From contig NC_061508.1 in NCBI RefSeq assembly GCF_022539505.1, positions 348,639,484-348,703,483 on the forward strand: 64,000 bases of DNA. The letters run 5' to 3'. A program made the position numbers and the translations under genes. Origin of the DNA: Lolium rigidum. Its lineage: Eukaryota > Streptophyta > Magnoliopsida > Poales > Poaceae. Numbering within the stretch: the stretch's first letter is position 1; the number at the start of each line of letters is the position of its first letter. The notes under the pieces were generated by a model that saw nothing but the letters and a program-made list of their open reading frames with translations, searched no databases and was not told where the DNA came from. Positions 34,272-44,722 of the stretch are shown one piece after another.

Positions 34272-35516
34272 ATGGAGTCCTCAGCTGCGCGTTGTTGGAG
34301 TGGTCGCAGGGAAGCGGCGACGACTCTGACGGAGATCCCCGACCACATCCTGGCGGAGATCTTCCTCCGGCTGCCTGCCGCAGAAGACCTTGCCCGCGCC
34401 TCCGCCGCCTGCGTCACCTTCCGCCGTCTCGTCATCGACACTGACGGATCCTTCCTCCGCCGCTTCCGCCGCCTCCACGACCCGCCCCTCCTCGCCTTTT
34501 TCGACCGCGACGGGATCCACCACGCCCTCCCGCCACACCCCTCCGCGCCCGCCGCCCGCGCGCTCGCCGAGGCCGCCGACTTCTCCTTGTCCTTCTTACC
34601 CGACCGCTGCCTGTGGGCCCTCACGGACATCCGCGACGGACGCGTCCTCCTCCGCCGCTGGGTGGGCAAGAAAGCCCAGGTCTCCATGGAACTTGCGGTG
34701 TGCGACCCTTTGCACCGGAAGTACGTCCTGCTTCCCGCAGTACCCGACGACCTAGCCGCTTCGGTGGCGCACCCGGACACTCTACAGAAGCCCAGGTGCG
34801 AGGTTTTCCTCGTCCCCATCCATGAAGAGGCTGAGGGGGCATTCGGCGTGCTATGTATGGCACATTGCGATACTAGATTCGCCGCCTTGGTCTTCTCTTC
34901 GAGTACCGGACAGTGGCAAGCCGCTGCATCCAAAGAATACCGGGATTTGTTCGAGTCAACCATGGTGTCACCAATCAACCATACCTTTCATGAGCGCCAT
35001 TATGCTTATGGCTGCTTCTACTGGGTGTCCACCACGGTACAGAAGAAAGAGTTGCTTGTGCTTGACACACGGAGTATGGAGTTCTCCATTTCTGACCTCC
35101 CACCCCCAGAACGGTGTATGTCTCTGCGAGGTCTAGCGATCGTGGAGGCAGGGAAAGGCAGGCTTGGGCTGTACTGTATCCTTGAAACTTCACCTGGCAA
35201 GTTTGATCTTTGTTGTTACATCAAGGGAAACATAGGTGAGAGTACTAGCCAGTGGCAGCTGGAGAAGACAATCTCACTAGGTTCTGGGTGCCGGTGTGAT
35301 ATCAGAGCTGCAACCGGGAGGTACTTGCTCGTGGCAAAGTTCGGAGCCCCGCGGTATGTTGGATCAACTCTGCAGCCGGTAGACCGGGAATATATCTCAG
35401 TTGATGTCAAGACGCAGCAGCTTGAGAGGGTTTGTAGTAAATCTTCCAGGTGTGCCGTGTCCAAGACGTGGATATATACCAACTACCCGCCATCATTGTC
35501 TTCACCAACAATATGA
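34272..35516 (+). CDS. F-box protein, copy 1 (intact)
   Basis: The gene encodes a single-exon protein of 414 residues from the ATG at 34272; the same start motif and the following basic-then-F-box order occur in copy 2. An F-box lies at about residues 18-60 ([20 protein letters not shown], then DLARASAACVTFRRLV), as in adaptors that bind SKP1 and select targets for SCF ubiquitin ligases. The rest is the grass-specific associated domain with FFDRDG, DPLHRKYVLLP, a HYAYGCFYW motif near residue 245 and the C-terminal KTWIYTNYPPSLSSPTI. No kelch or LRR repeat is seen. The copy lacks stops or frameshifts and is probably functional. Its target is unknown. Confidence 0.85.
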   Translation: MESSAARCWSGRREAATTLTEIPDHILAEIFLRLPAAEDLARASAACVTFRRLVIDTDGSFLRRFRRLHDPPLLAFFDRDGIHHALPPHPSAPAARALAEAADFSLSFLPDRCLWALTDIRDGRVLLRRWVGKKAQVSMELAVCDPLHRKYVLLPAVPDDLAASVAHPDTLQKPRCEVFLVPIHEEAEGAFGVLCMAHCDTRFAALVFSSSTGQWQAAASKEYRDLFESTMVSPINHTFHERHYAYGCFYWVSTTVQKKELLVLDTRSMEFSISDLPPPERCMSLRGLAIVEAGKGRLGLYCILETSPGKFDLCCYIKGNIGESTSQWQLEKTISLGSGCRCDIRAATGRYLLVAKFGAPRYVGSTLQPVDREYISVDVKTQQLERVCSKSSRCAVSKTWIYTNYPPSLSSPTI

Positions 35517-37060
35517 AGTGGTAAATTTTATATTGCATCGTAGTTTTATGTCCTTCGGTTCATAGTTCGCACCCAGCTTTTCTAATGCTTAATAGTTCGT
35601 TATTATGATTGTTCATTCTTTTTTACACAATTTAGCAATGGTTTTTTTTTTCTTGTGCTTGTGGGTAAGCTAATAGAGCTCGAAACATAATTGTGATTTT
35701 TTCTTTTGTGTGTTCCAATCGCCGTATGGAGGGAATCTAACAAGAGGAAAGACCTTCCACATCGCTTATGCATCCATTGTTATTTTAGGGCTAATGAAAT
35801 CACTGAAATGCTATATCACAACAATTGTTTTCAATGAATGCTTGTCTGCCTTTTCTTGGATAAATGTCAGGACTCAGGATATAGAAAAGACAGTTTTATT
35901 TCGGAATTTTTGTCATCTTCAATCTGCATAATCACTACGTTCATAAATAAGAGCCTGTCTCACTGCTTTGTGTAGCAAGAACAGCTTGTGCTCATAAGAT
36001 CACTTATAGGAGGGGCACCCATTTTTTCCTTTTATTTTTCCTTTTACAGATAGTTTGCACATTTCATCGGCCTCTTTCTGAGTCTGCCAATGGATGCCAT
36101 TAATATCTGTAGGATGGTAGAGGCACACACAGGCACAAACTTGTTGATTGTAGCTGCCAAGACCCCCTGATTTCTTTTCTTTTGTTAAAGTGTAATATTT
36201 TTTGGACTGGCCTAAGTTAGATGTTTGTTAGACTAATTTATTTGTGTTTACATACATCTCTCGCTATGTATTCCAACGCACTGCAAATTACTCCGCTAAA
36301 CGCATAAAAGTGATTTCTGATTTCTTTTCTTTTGTTGAAGTGTAAGATTTTTTGGACTGGCCTAAGTTAGATGTTTGTTAGACTAATTTATTTGTGTTTA
36401 CATACATCCCTCGCTATGTATTCCAACGCACTGCAAATTACTCCGCTAAACGCATAAAAGTGATTTTATGCAGTTACATATTTCAAATTCAGATGAGACC
36501 GATATTACTAGTGGGACAAATGCTATTCTGCTTCTTCCTTTAAATGTACTATATATAAAGCCTCCACGACATATTCCTTTTGGCTTGTAGACTGATAATA
36601 CTGTGTGCTATGCATTTAGCCTCCACAATCTTTTCCATTTTGCTTGTAAACTCTTGAATGTATACAGTTTGAGCTGTCTGAATGTTAATGCATTGCCCTG
36701 TTTGCACAGATTTGATGGAGCCATAGCCAGATCAAGATCAGCATTCCCATCCACAGAGCTCAATTTTTTTTTTGGTTGTTTTGGAGGCGTGGACTTGGCG
36801 TAGATGCCATCGCCTTGGCTACAAGATGTCATAACTAATCTACGGTTGACACTCACTTGTGGGCGCTCATGAATTGTATCAGCAGTGTTCTTTTCAAGAG
36901 CTCTAGTCGTGTCTAGATTTGTGAACTCGGTCAGTGTAGTGTAACCGACATCAGTCATGTGGCTGCTGTCCCAGCCTAATTTAGAACTTGGCAGAGAATC
37001 GATCCTTATCCCAGCCCCAGCTGACTTGATCTGTAGCACTCACTAGCCCGAAAGCATTAG
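35517..37060 (+). repeat. 3' flank of F-box copy 1, inverted duplicate of 50.1-52.86 kb
   Basis: The first 390 bp match the reverse complement of 52500-52860 (landmarks GCTTAATAGTTC, CAATCGCC, CATCGCTTATGCATCCATTG). Segments at 36478-36530 and 36600-37000 match the reverse complement of 50180-50660, including GTGTAACCGACATCAGTCA. So this flank and the gene form one arm of an inverted segmental duplication. Confidence 0.75.
36168..36466 (+). repeat. 150-bp tandem duplication
   Basis: Two nearly identical 150-bp units start at 36168 and 36318 (TGATTTCTTTTCTTTTGTT) and end in CGCATAAAAGTGATTT. Only a few bases differ, so the duplication is recent. Confidence 0.9.
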
Positions 37061-37560
37061 GTACAGTAATCCTTTGTACTGTTTCTTAATGGTCAGTTGA
37101 GATCGTGTGACTGAAATCAATGGGGAACCTTCAGTTTTTTTTTTCAGACTGCGTGCATCTTTTCCTTGTTTCATTGACTGGGCATATAAGATGGATTTAT
37201 TGGCAAGTGCTTGTTGGTACTCTAGTTGTCTTCAGGCTTTGTTCGGGTCTGGGTAAGGATTCTTCCATGCGCCAAAGGAATCAGGGTTGCTGCTGCATAT
37301 GAAGCTGCAAATCCTGCACCAGATTCTACCCTTCGAATCCCGGTTTATTGTTTGCAGATCAGAGGTTACCGCGGGAATTCGGGCACATTCTTGACCTGCC
37401 CTTTTTGTTTGAACAATTGGGCCATCAACACCTGTGGGCCCAAACCTTGTCTATGGGCTTTTAAGTTCTATAAGCAGGCCGGAAACGGCAGGAAGCGGAG
37501 AGCCATGTTACCGACCCTGTGTGGGCGAACGCCAGCGTCAGGAAACGGCAGGAAGCGGAT

Positions 37561-37611
37561 AGTCCCACATCGATCGTCCAGCTCGGTAGAGGCGGTTCAT
37601 TGTGCAATAAA
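37561..37611 (+). promoter_or_regulatory. Plant snRNA promoter of U2-like locus 3 (USE and TATA)
   Basis: AGTCCCACATCG (37561-37572), then 33 bp, then AATAAA (37606-37611); the RNA start is 33 bp after the TATA start. Geometry is identical to locus 1. Just upstream a 19-bp unit (GGAAACGGCAGGAAGCGGA) occurs twice (near 37481 and 37542). Confidence 0.8.
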
Positions 37612-37638
37612 AGGGGGTACACGAACACGATCAAAATC

Positions 37639-37827
37639 ATACCTTTCTCGGCCTCTGGCTAAGATCAAGTGTAATCTGTTCTTATCAGTTTAATATCTGA
37701 TATGTGGGCCCCTGTGCCCATGATACTGAACTAATCTTTTGTGGGGGAGGTCTCCCAGTGGCTTGCCGCTGGGTCCTCAAGCGTTGCCTTAGCTTTGCAC
37801 TACAGCTTCGGCCCGACGCACCCCAAC
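37639..37827 (+). ncRNA. U2 snRNA gene or pseudogene, locus 3; GUAGUA lost
   Basis: This is the most U2-like copy: ATACCTTTCTCGGCC, GGCTAAGATCAAGTGTA, ATCTGTTCTTATCAGTTT and AATATCTGATATGTGGG are all in order, followed by a short Sm-like CTTTTGTGG near 37734, stem-loops III/IV and the terminal CGCACCCCAACC. The length, about 189 nt, is close to plant U2. Two changes matter. The loop of stem I is one base short (GGCCTCTGGC). The branch-site recognition word GTAGTATCTG is reduced to GTAATCTG, removing the bases that pair with the intron branch site. A U2 RNA of this sequence should not recognise branch points normally. It is probably a pseudogene with a preserved promoter. Confidence 0.75.
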
Positions 37828-37859
37828 CAAAACAAAACAAAATCTTCTCTTCAACAGCC

Positions 37860-38032
37860 ATGGTAAGATTGCAGTAGCTGATCAGGTGTCTTGCTCAAAG
37901 ATGAGTTAGGAGTGAAGCAATGGCAAGATTGCAGTAGTCAGGTGTCTTGCTCAAAGATGAGTTAGGAGTGAAGCAATGGCAAGATTGCAGTAGTCAGGTG
38001 TCTTGCTTCAGAGATGAGTTAGCAGTGAAGCA
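37860..38032 (+). repeat. Tandem repeat of about 58 bp, three copies
   Basis: Units contain GCAAGATTGCAGTAGTCAGG and CTTGCTCAAAGATGAGTTAG. They lie 30 bp after U2 locus 3 and show little divergence. Confidence 0.85.
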
Positions 38033-38235
38033 ATGTTATGGTGTTTTTGCTCACACCCTGTTTGTACCTGCCACACAACTAGCAGAACATGTTTATTCCT
38101 TGCCAAAATAAGATATCATATGTTTATTTCCCGCAAGGAAAAACGATCACTTGCTTATTGCTCATCCTGAAGAAAAGAAGAGAACATATTCATTATTATG
38201 CAGTAGTCTGGCAGGTTCTACTTCTGAAACACTAA

Positions 38236-40654
38236 GAGCATCTCCACTCGTCCCCCCGAACAGGCCCCCGACGAGCATTTTTTACATACGGACGGCGTAA
38301 ATCGGCACAGTCGCGCCCCCGGTTCCTCGTTTTCGTCCGGATTTGGCCCTTCATCCATCCGGCGAGCCCACGCCATCCCCGGTCCCCCGGGGCGCGCTCG
38401 GGGACTCCGGATGAAACTTTTTGGCGCGAATCGCCGTGTGGACCCGCGTAGTCGGCGACGGAAAACCAAATCCTGTCGATTTTCCCTCCATTCCCTCCAA
38501 TTTGCTTGCATATCCCCATTCTCTCCCGCCGAATTTCTCCATTCCCCTCGTCTTCCAGTTCCAGTTCCCGGCGGCGTCTTCTCCTCCACCACCGCTCTCC
38601 TCCTCATCTTCTCGTCCACCACAATGCCGCCGAAGGGGACGACGAGGAAGCCGCGGGCGAAGAAGGAGCGGTCGCCGGGCATGTCGAACGCAGAGTGGGC
38701 GGCGGACGAGAAACGGCGCGAGGTGGAAACAAGCTGCAGGGCGGAGAGGGTGAAAAAAGCCGCCGCTAAGAGGGCGGCGGCGGCCCAGGAGGAGCAAGTG
38801 AGGAAGATGAGCATCGCCTTCAGCGGCGGCGGCGGCTCCATGTTCCCCGGCCAATGGCCGGCGCAAGGTACAAGCAGTTCCCCGTCGTCCTTCTCCCCTA
38901 CGATGTACTCGCCGTCGCCGACTGCCATGTTCCAAGAGGGCGCCTACGTCCAACCGTCCAGGTTCACTCCGTCGCCGCCCGAGCTTGACATCGGCGGCAG
39001 CGGCGGCCAGTTCGAGGGCAGCTCGCCGGTCATGCGACGAGGGCCGCTCCCGTTCGGTGCGACGGCGGCGCCGAACGAAGAGGCGATCCACGAGATGATC
39101 ACCTCCGGCTCCACGGCCGCCGCTGCGAGCCCGAGGTTCTTCATGGACGCCGCCGCGAGCCCGGGGTTCTTCACGCAAGAGGAGGCGAGGGCGACGGCAG
39201 CTGTGGCAGCGCGCAAGGATCATGTGGAGGATGTTGCCGACGGAAGCCAAGCCGTCGAAGAACAAGAAGACGAAGAAGAAGGAGAGACAACTCAAGCCGC
39301 CGTCAACCTGTCGAAGGGGAAGAAGAAGAGGAAGAAGGAGTCGCCGCCTGCCGAACCGCGTATCAAATGGACGCCGAAGGAAGAGGAGTGCCTCGCCGAA
39401 GCTTGGATGGCCGTGTCCATGAACGGCATAATCGGAGCCAATCAGTCGTTCGACACGTATTGGCTTCGAGTGAAGCAGGCGTACGAGGAACGCAAACTCG
39501 TCGATCCCTACTTTAACAAGACGAACATGAACGTGTACCGGGGAGACAAGGCAATGGCCACCCATTGGGGGATCATGCAGACGGCGTGCAGCAAATGGCA
39601 CGGCATACAGGAGGAGATCGACAAAGTGCCGATCAGCGGCCATGACTTGGAGCAAAAGGTATGCTCCGTCGACCCTGCATCACCGAGGTACATCGTCGTT
39701 AGCTGACCCGTTTGGCCGTGCTCTTTTTTCCCAGCTGCGCCGAGCTTTGGACATGTACACGGACGACACCGGCTTGCAGTTCAAGTTCCTCAACGTCTAC
39801 GCCCGCCTCGAGAACTGCGAGAAGTGGAAGGAAACTCGTACGACCCTCTCGAAGAGCAAGACCGAGCGAGTACAACCCCGACGCGCCGGCGGCTTGCGCG
39901 TCGGAAGGGCGCCCGAACTCGGCCGGAAGAAGCCGAAAGAGCTCGGACGGACGGACGAGTCCCGCCGACAGGATGCGAGGCATCGATCGACAAGTGCTTG
40001 GGCCGACTTGAGGTCGCACGCCGACGGGAGGAACGACAAGTTCGACAGCAGGTGGCGGGAGATGCTCGCCAACCAAGGCGTCCGGATCGCCCTGCCGAAG
40101 ACGACGGCGGCGGCGAAGAAGAGGAACACGGACTTGGCGTTCCTGATGGGCGGCGGCGACATGGAACTGATGGACGAGGAGACGAGGAATTGGTACCAGG
40201 GCCACCGCAACGACATCCTCCGAGCCCCACCGGCCAGTCCTTCGTCGTCTCCACCGGCTCCTACCTCGTCTATCTCACCATCTACCTCGTCGACAGCGTC
40301 TGCTTCGACGTCCACTGCCGCTGCTTCCACGTCGGCCGCCGCAGCCGCTTCTGCCACGGCGTGTGAGGAAACTGGTCCGTCGGACACCGCCGTGCCGGCC
40401 GGGACTGCCGACGAGCCTGTCTCCGTGTAATTTCCCTCCGATCGCCGATCTGTGGCTGATCCTTTTGCTCCTTTTGCCGATCAACTGGCCGTACTTGTAG
40501 CGCGGGACGGCGATTTGTTTGAATTTAAACTCTATCCGCCGAATTCCGGGTGGACGACTGGAAATACGGTACTCCCCACGACTTAATTTCGTCCAATCCG
40601 GCGGTTGTTTCGTCCGGATTTGGACGTGGGGAGCGCCAACGAGTGGGGATGCTC
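38236..40654 (+). mobile_element. PIF/Harbinger element carrying only the Myb-like ORF1
   Basis: Inverted ends GAGCATCTCCACTCGTCCCC and CGAGTGGGGATGCTC, flanked by TAA on both sides (38233-38235 and 40655-40657), identify a 2.4-kb Harbinger-class element. It contains a Myb/trihelix-like ORF1 gene and no DDE transposase, so it would need transposase in trans. It inserted into the U2-IGPS duplicated segment, splitting it. Confidence 0.85.
38624..40430 (+). pseudogene. Harbinger ORF1 (Myb/SANT-like DNA-binding protein), exon 2 frameshifted
   Basis: Exon 1 (38624-39658) starts MPPKGTTRKPRAKKERSPG and is followed by an Ala/Lys-rich helix, a Ser/Pro-rich linker and an acidic stretch. It then has a basic KGKKKRKK nuclear signal and a Myb-like domain with RIKWTPKEEECLAEAW, DTYWLRVKQAYEE and MATHWGIMQTACSKWHGI. 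An intron with GT (39659) and AG (39733-39734) follows. Exon 2 begins LRRALDMYTDDTGLQFKFLN, but the frame is lost near 39865 and again near 40000 and is regained by about 40010, where DKFDSRWREML and MGGGDMELMDEETRNWYQGH appear to the stop at 40430. In Harbinger transposition this protein helps bind and import the transposase. The shifts indicate decay. Confidence 0.75.
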
Positions 40655-40657
40655 TAA

Positions 40658-41640
40658 CAAGAAGGATTTGAGACCACAAAATCAAATGGCCTTTGCAACA
40701 AAAAAAAGTGGAATAGCGGATATATGTCCGACTTTTCAGGTTCAACGAATATTCAGCACGGCAGCCTTTCAAACACATTCAGACGCTAATCCAAGTGACT
40801 GCCGGTTTATGGAGTGAACATACTGAAAAATAGACGTTTAAGACTTTTATGTTATATAAAGTTTTCTGAAGAAGTTAATTGATGTCTGCCTGTAACTATT
40901 CAGCCATGCCTTCCAATCAGGGCACAAATATTGAGGGACTAAATGTTGTTTTTCTTAAGTAAACACACCTATATCCATATAAAAGTAGGAAAAAAATGTC
41001 ACACACTAGCACACGGGTCAGTTCCAATATTCCCTTCTCCCTAATGCTTCTCCAACAATGTCTTTGTGTTCGGAGTATCCACTACAAATCATGATTTTAT
41101 ATTTGTGCTCTGATTGGATGTGATCATCTTCTTTCATCTTACTTGACCAGCATGCTCATAATTATTTGCCAACTCAATGTGTACATATAGTCAGGGAAAT
41201 AACCCTTGCTGGGCAGTAAGTAATTACCTGGAAGGCGTTCCATCAGTTTGAGAATGACCTTAATTAGTTTTCAACTGCTAAGAGAACATTAAGTGCAAGT
41301 CTCTCTAGTACACAATTTTATGCACACCAGCCCTGAATCTTCCCAGGTTACTTGCTCATTGTTATTGCCCGTTTACCAGCAACTCTCTGATATCTACTTC
41401 TATGCGATGGCAGGATGACAGCGGAACGGTAATCGCCTTGCGCGAGACATCAGCTTAGCAACAAAGGACTTTTACCTCATGGCTCACACAAAAAGTTGAA
41501 CTTTGCTCGCTCTATGTAACTATGGATTATCATCAGTGGACCGTGGACACAATGCTGAATGTGTAAAACGGTTTACATCAGGAAAAGATCGCGTTGTCGT
41601 TGGGTTTGTAACATTCGGTTCATACATTAGCATCTCTTCG
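40658..41640 (-). pseudogene. Duplicated relic of IGPS intron and exon 8
   Basis: 40740-41095 matches the IGPS gene around exon 8 and the introns beside it (42730-43035): CCATGCCTTCCAA, ATGGAGT/ATGAGT flank words, and the pseudo-exon 41024-41089 with CAATATTCCCTTCTCCCT and ACAATGTCTTTGTGTT. The pseudo-exon lacks a GGCATCACC block present in the real exon, so it cannot be spliced in frame. Exons 9, 10 and 1-7 are absent. The remainder to 41640 shows no gene. With U2 locus 3 upstream, this is the broken arm of a tandem duplication. Confidence 0.65.
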
Positions 41641-41644
41641 TTGA

Positions 41645-41767
41645 CCCTATAGGTCCATGATATTAAATTAATCTTTTGTAGGAGAGGGCTCGCCTTAGTG
41701 GTTTTCCGGTGGGCCCCTTGAGCGTCGCCATTGCGCTGCACTACAGCTCTGGCTTGGCGCGCCCCAA
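41645..41767 (+). pseudogene. U2 snRNA 3' relic (locus 4)
   Basis: Only the 3' half remains: CCATGATATTAAATTAATC, a CTTTTGTAGG Sm-like site shared with locus 3, GGGCCCCTTGAGCGTCGCC and the terminal GCCCCAACC. No 5' domain, USE or TATA is present. The sequence just downstream (41940-42060) matches that after locus 3 (38050-38210), so loci 3 and 4 are duplicates. Confidence 0.65.
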
Positions 41768-42115
41768 CCAAACACTAAGAAAGAAAATGTTTTCTTCACA
41801 CAGACAGGCGGTGCCGTGGCGACTTACAGAATGAAGAATACAGCTTTTACCTCTTCAGATACTGAGGTTCTCGACAACACAACCACAGCCGCTGTTTGCT
41901 CAAAAGGTAAAAACCCAACCAGTCAACCACTTCATATTTCTTTGTACTTGATACACAACCAGCAGATCATATGTTTATTCCTCGCCAAAAAATGATCATA
42001 CCTTTTATTGCCCATCCCAAAGAAAACAAGAGATTTTGTTGCTCATCCAAGAGAAATCAAGAGAAAGTTACTCCTCAACTTCTAGTCTACTACCAACAAG
42101 CCTGATCTAGTTGTC

Positions 42116-44643
42116 TCAATGCAACAGTTCTTTCCCAAAGAGCCCAGCAATGGCTCGTCCAGGGTCTTCTTGCTTCACCAAGGATTCTCCTACCAAAACC
42201 TACATCATCAACAAGAGAACATTATGCATCAAGGAAGTCAAATAATTAAAATGTTTAGACGGGCAAAGAAGCAAGTAGCATATATTTTTCCAGGCCAAAA
42301 CTTGTGTACATCCAGAGGGAAAAGTGCATTTTTAAAATCACGCAGGAAAAGATTTTATCAATCCACGAGCAATCGGACGAACTTACAGCGGAGACGCCAG
42401 CATTCTGCACATAAGCAACATCATCTGGGTTGAACAGCCCTGATTCACCAACAACCTGAAAATACATAAAGATTGGGGAAACAAATCAGCAAAAAATTAA
42501 CGACAAGCATCTGCGGTCATAGTATCAAGTGGTCCTTGCGAATTCATGAAACTTGCAATCAAGTCCAATAAAGGAAGCAGGGTCCAACTTTGAGGGGCAT
42601 GCAGCATTCAGCATCGTAACTATGATAGAACTCCAGATAATATAAAGTTTATAACACCTAAAAGTTACTGTGTACAGTTCGGTTGTGAAGCATAATTTCT
42701 CCCTGTTACTTTTACTGTAAAAGATGCCTCTTCAAATACATTTAGACAGTTCTAATCAGACTGCCAGTTTATGAGTTCAGTATGGCGTTTACGGGCTTTC
42801 ATGGCTTATAAAGTTTTTTTAATAAGTGTGTTATTTACTGTATGTCTCTAACCATTTAGCCATGCCTTCCAACTGAGCACAAATATCATGGGACTAACAC
42901 CAATGTTTTTCTAGACTAGAAAATAAAATCACACATTAGCATGGGAGATTACCAATATTCCCTTCTCCCTGATGGCATCACCATGCTTCTCCAGCAATGT
43001 CTTCGTGTTTGAAGTATCCACTATAAATGTTTCTGCATCATAAATATTTTTTTACATGATAAGAAAAACGATTCTAGTGCCATATAAATAAAAATTGTTG
43101 GCCTGAACAAATGCAAATGTGATGAGTCAAAAGTTGTAGAATAAGAACACCATACTTAACAAGGTGAGTGCCAGAAAAATCTCATACCAAGGCTGCGGTT
43201 GTTGATGCCAATAAGCTGAACACCATCTATCTTCAGCACACGCTCCATCTCCCTTTCATCATGAACCTATAATCAAATAAAAATTTAATTTTGTGCAGAC
43301 TATAAAGATCAAATCATATTCATGGAGTATTGCAATAAGGAGAAAAAATGAAGCATATGTCAAACCTCGATAAGAGCTGTCAGTCCCAACTCATTGCATA
43401 TCTTGAGGAAGTATTTTAAGTCGAGATCAGTTAACACGGCAGCAATTAGCAGAACTGCATCAGCACCAATCGAGCGGGCATAATAGATCTGCCATTCATC
43501 AATGACAAACTCTTTGCACAGAAGGGGGCACTGCATTTACAACAGATACAACGGTATGCTGAGAAAAATGGCAACTTGGACTAATCCTCTTCACATGTAA
43601 AGAACATGTATATCCATCTATCATTACCTTCACTTCTGCTTTGCGCACCTTCTGAAGATTCTCAAAACTTCCCTGTAGAATTAAATACGTTTAGCTTGCC
43701 CAGTAAATACAACATATACCACTATGCCCAGATACATATACAGTTTCAAACGACAAACCTGAAAGTACTTCTCATCAGTCAAGATGCTCAAGCACGCAGC
43801 TCCATGCTTTTCATAAGCTCGAGCAATTTCAACCTACAACATTTTTCGCGCTAATTATTTAACTGATCTCTGAAATTACTAGACCTCATGCCAGTTATGA
43901 AGGAGCCCAGAACTCACAGGATCGAAGTTCTCCCTGAGTACGCCCCTACTAGGTGATGCCTTCTTGACCTCAGCAATCAACGCCGGCACCCCATTACGCT
44001 TGTAGGCCGCTGCCAAAGCAGCATAGAAGTCTCTTGTAGGAGGGGCCTTCCCTGCAGACTCAATCACCTCCTTTAGAGGATGCCTGGCAAGCCCCTGCAG
44101 AAGACATTAGCAGTTTAGCACCCATCATATATATGGCGCCATACCCCCTAACATCATAAGAAACATGTGCCATTTGGTGCTTCACAGTTGAATTACGCAG
44201 AATGATGAATATCCTGCTGCCACCATGTAACTTAATTAGTCTTCTTGTCCTTCATACCTCATCATGTATCACATGGACATATATATCCATACTTACACGA
44301 ATTGCTTCTGCATCAGTACACATGTTAATTTTTATCCTAGCTAAGCACTAATGTGAAGCCAATCGAATCAATCCACATTAAGGCATCTGTGATGATCTTC
44401 AGTTCTTCACAAGCACTAATGCACATTAAAAAAATGATCTCTTATTTCATCATAGGCGCATGCTGAAGACCCTACAGTTATTAAAGATGTTTTTTTGTAT
44501 GATTAACATGGAGGTTTGAAAGGAAACTCCGATTAGTAACTCACTGGGTTTAGAATACCAGGCATCATATAAATCTGTCTTAAAGGCGTAGTGGTTTCAG
44601 TTAAGGCTATATATTAGTATATGGGTTCTTCACCAAATAAGGA

Positions 44644-44722
<79 letters not shown>

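Noticed and set aside
34166..34978. 270-codon - strand ORF
   Set aside because: Antisense of F-box copy 1 and Arg/Ser/Gly-rich, with no domain.
37860..38032. CRISPR-like regular repeats
   Set aside because: The units are head-to-tail tandem copies with no unique spacers, in plant nuclear DNA.
38351..39655. 434-codon - strand ORF
   Set aside because: It lies antisense to the Harbinger ORF1 exon, is Arg/Leu/His-rich, and mirrors a GC-rich codon-biased gene. It is a shadow frame.
44649..44720. TATA-rich stretch as a promoter
   Set aside because: It is a plain TA microsatellite inside an IGPS intron.
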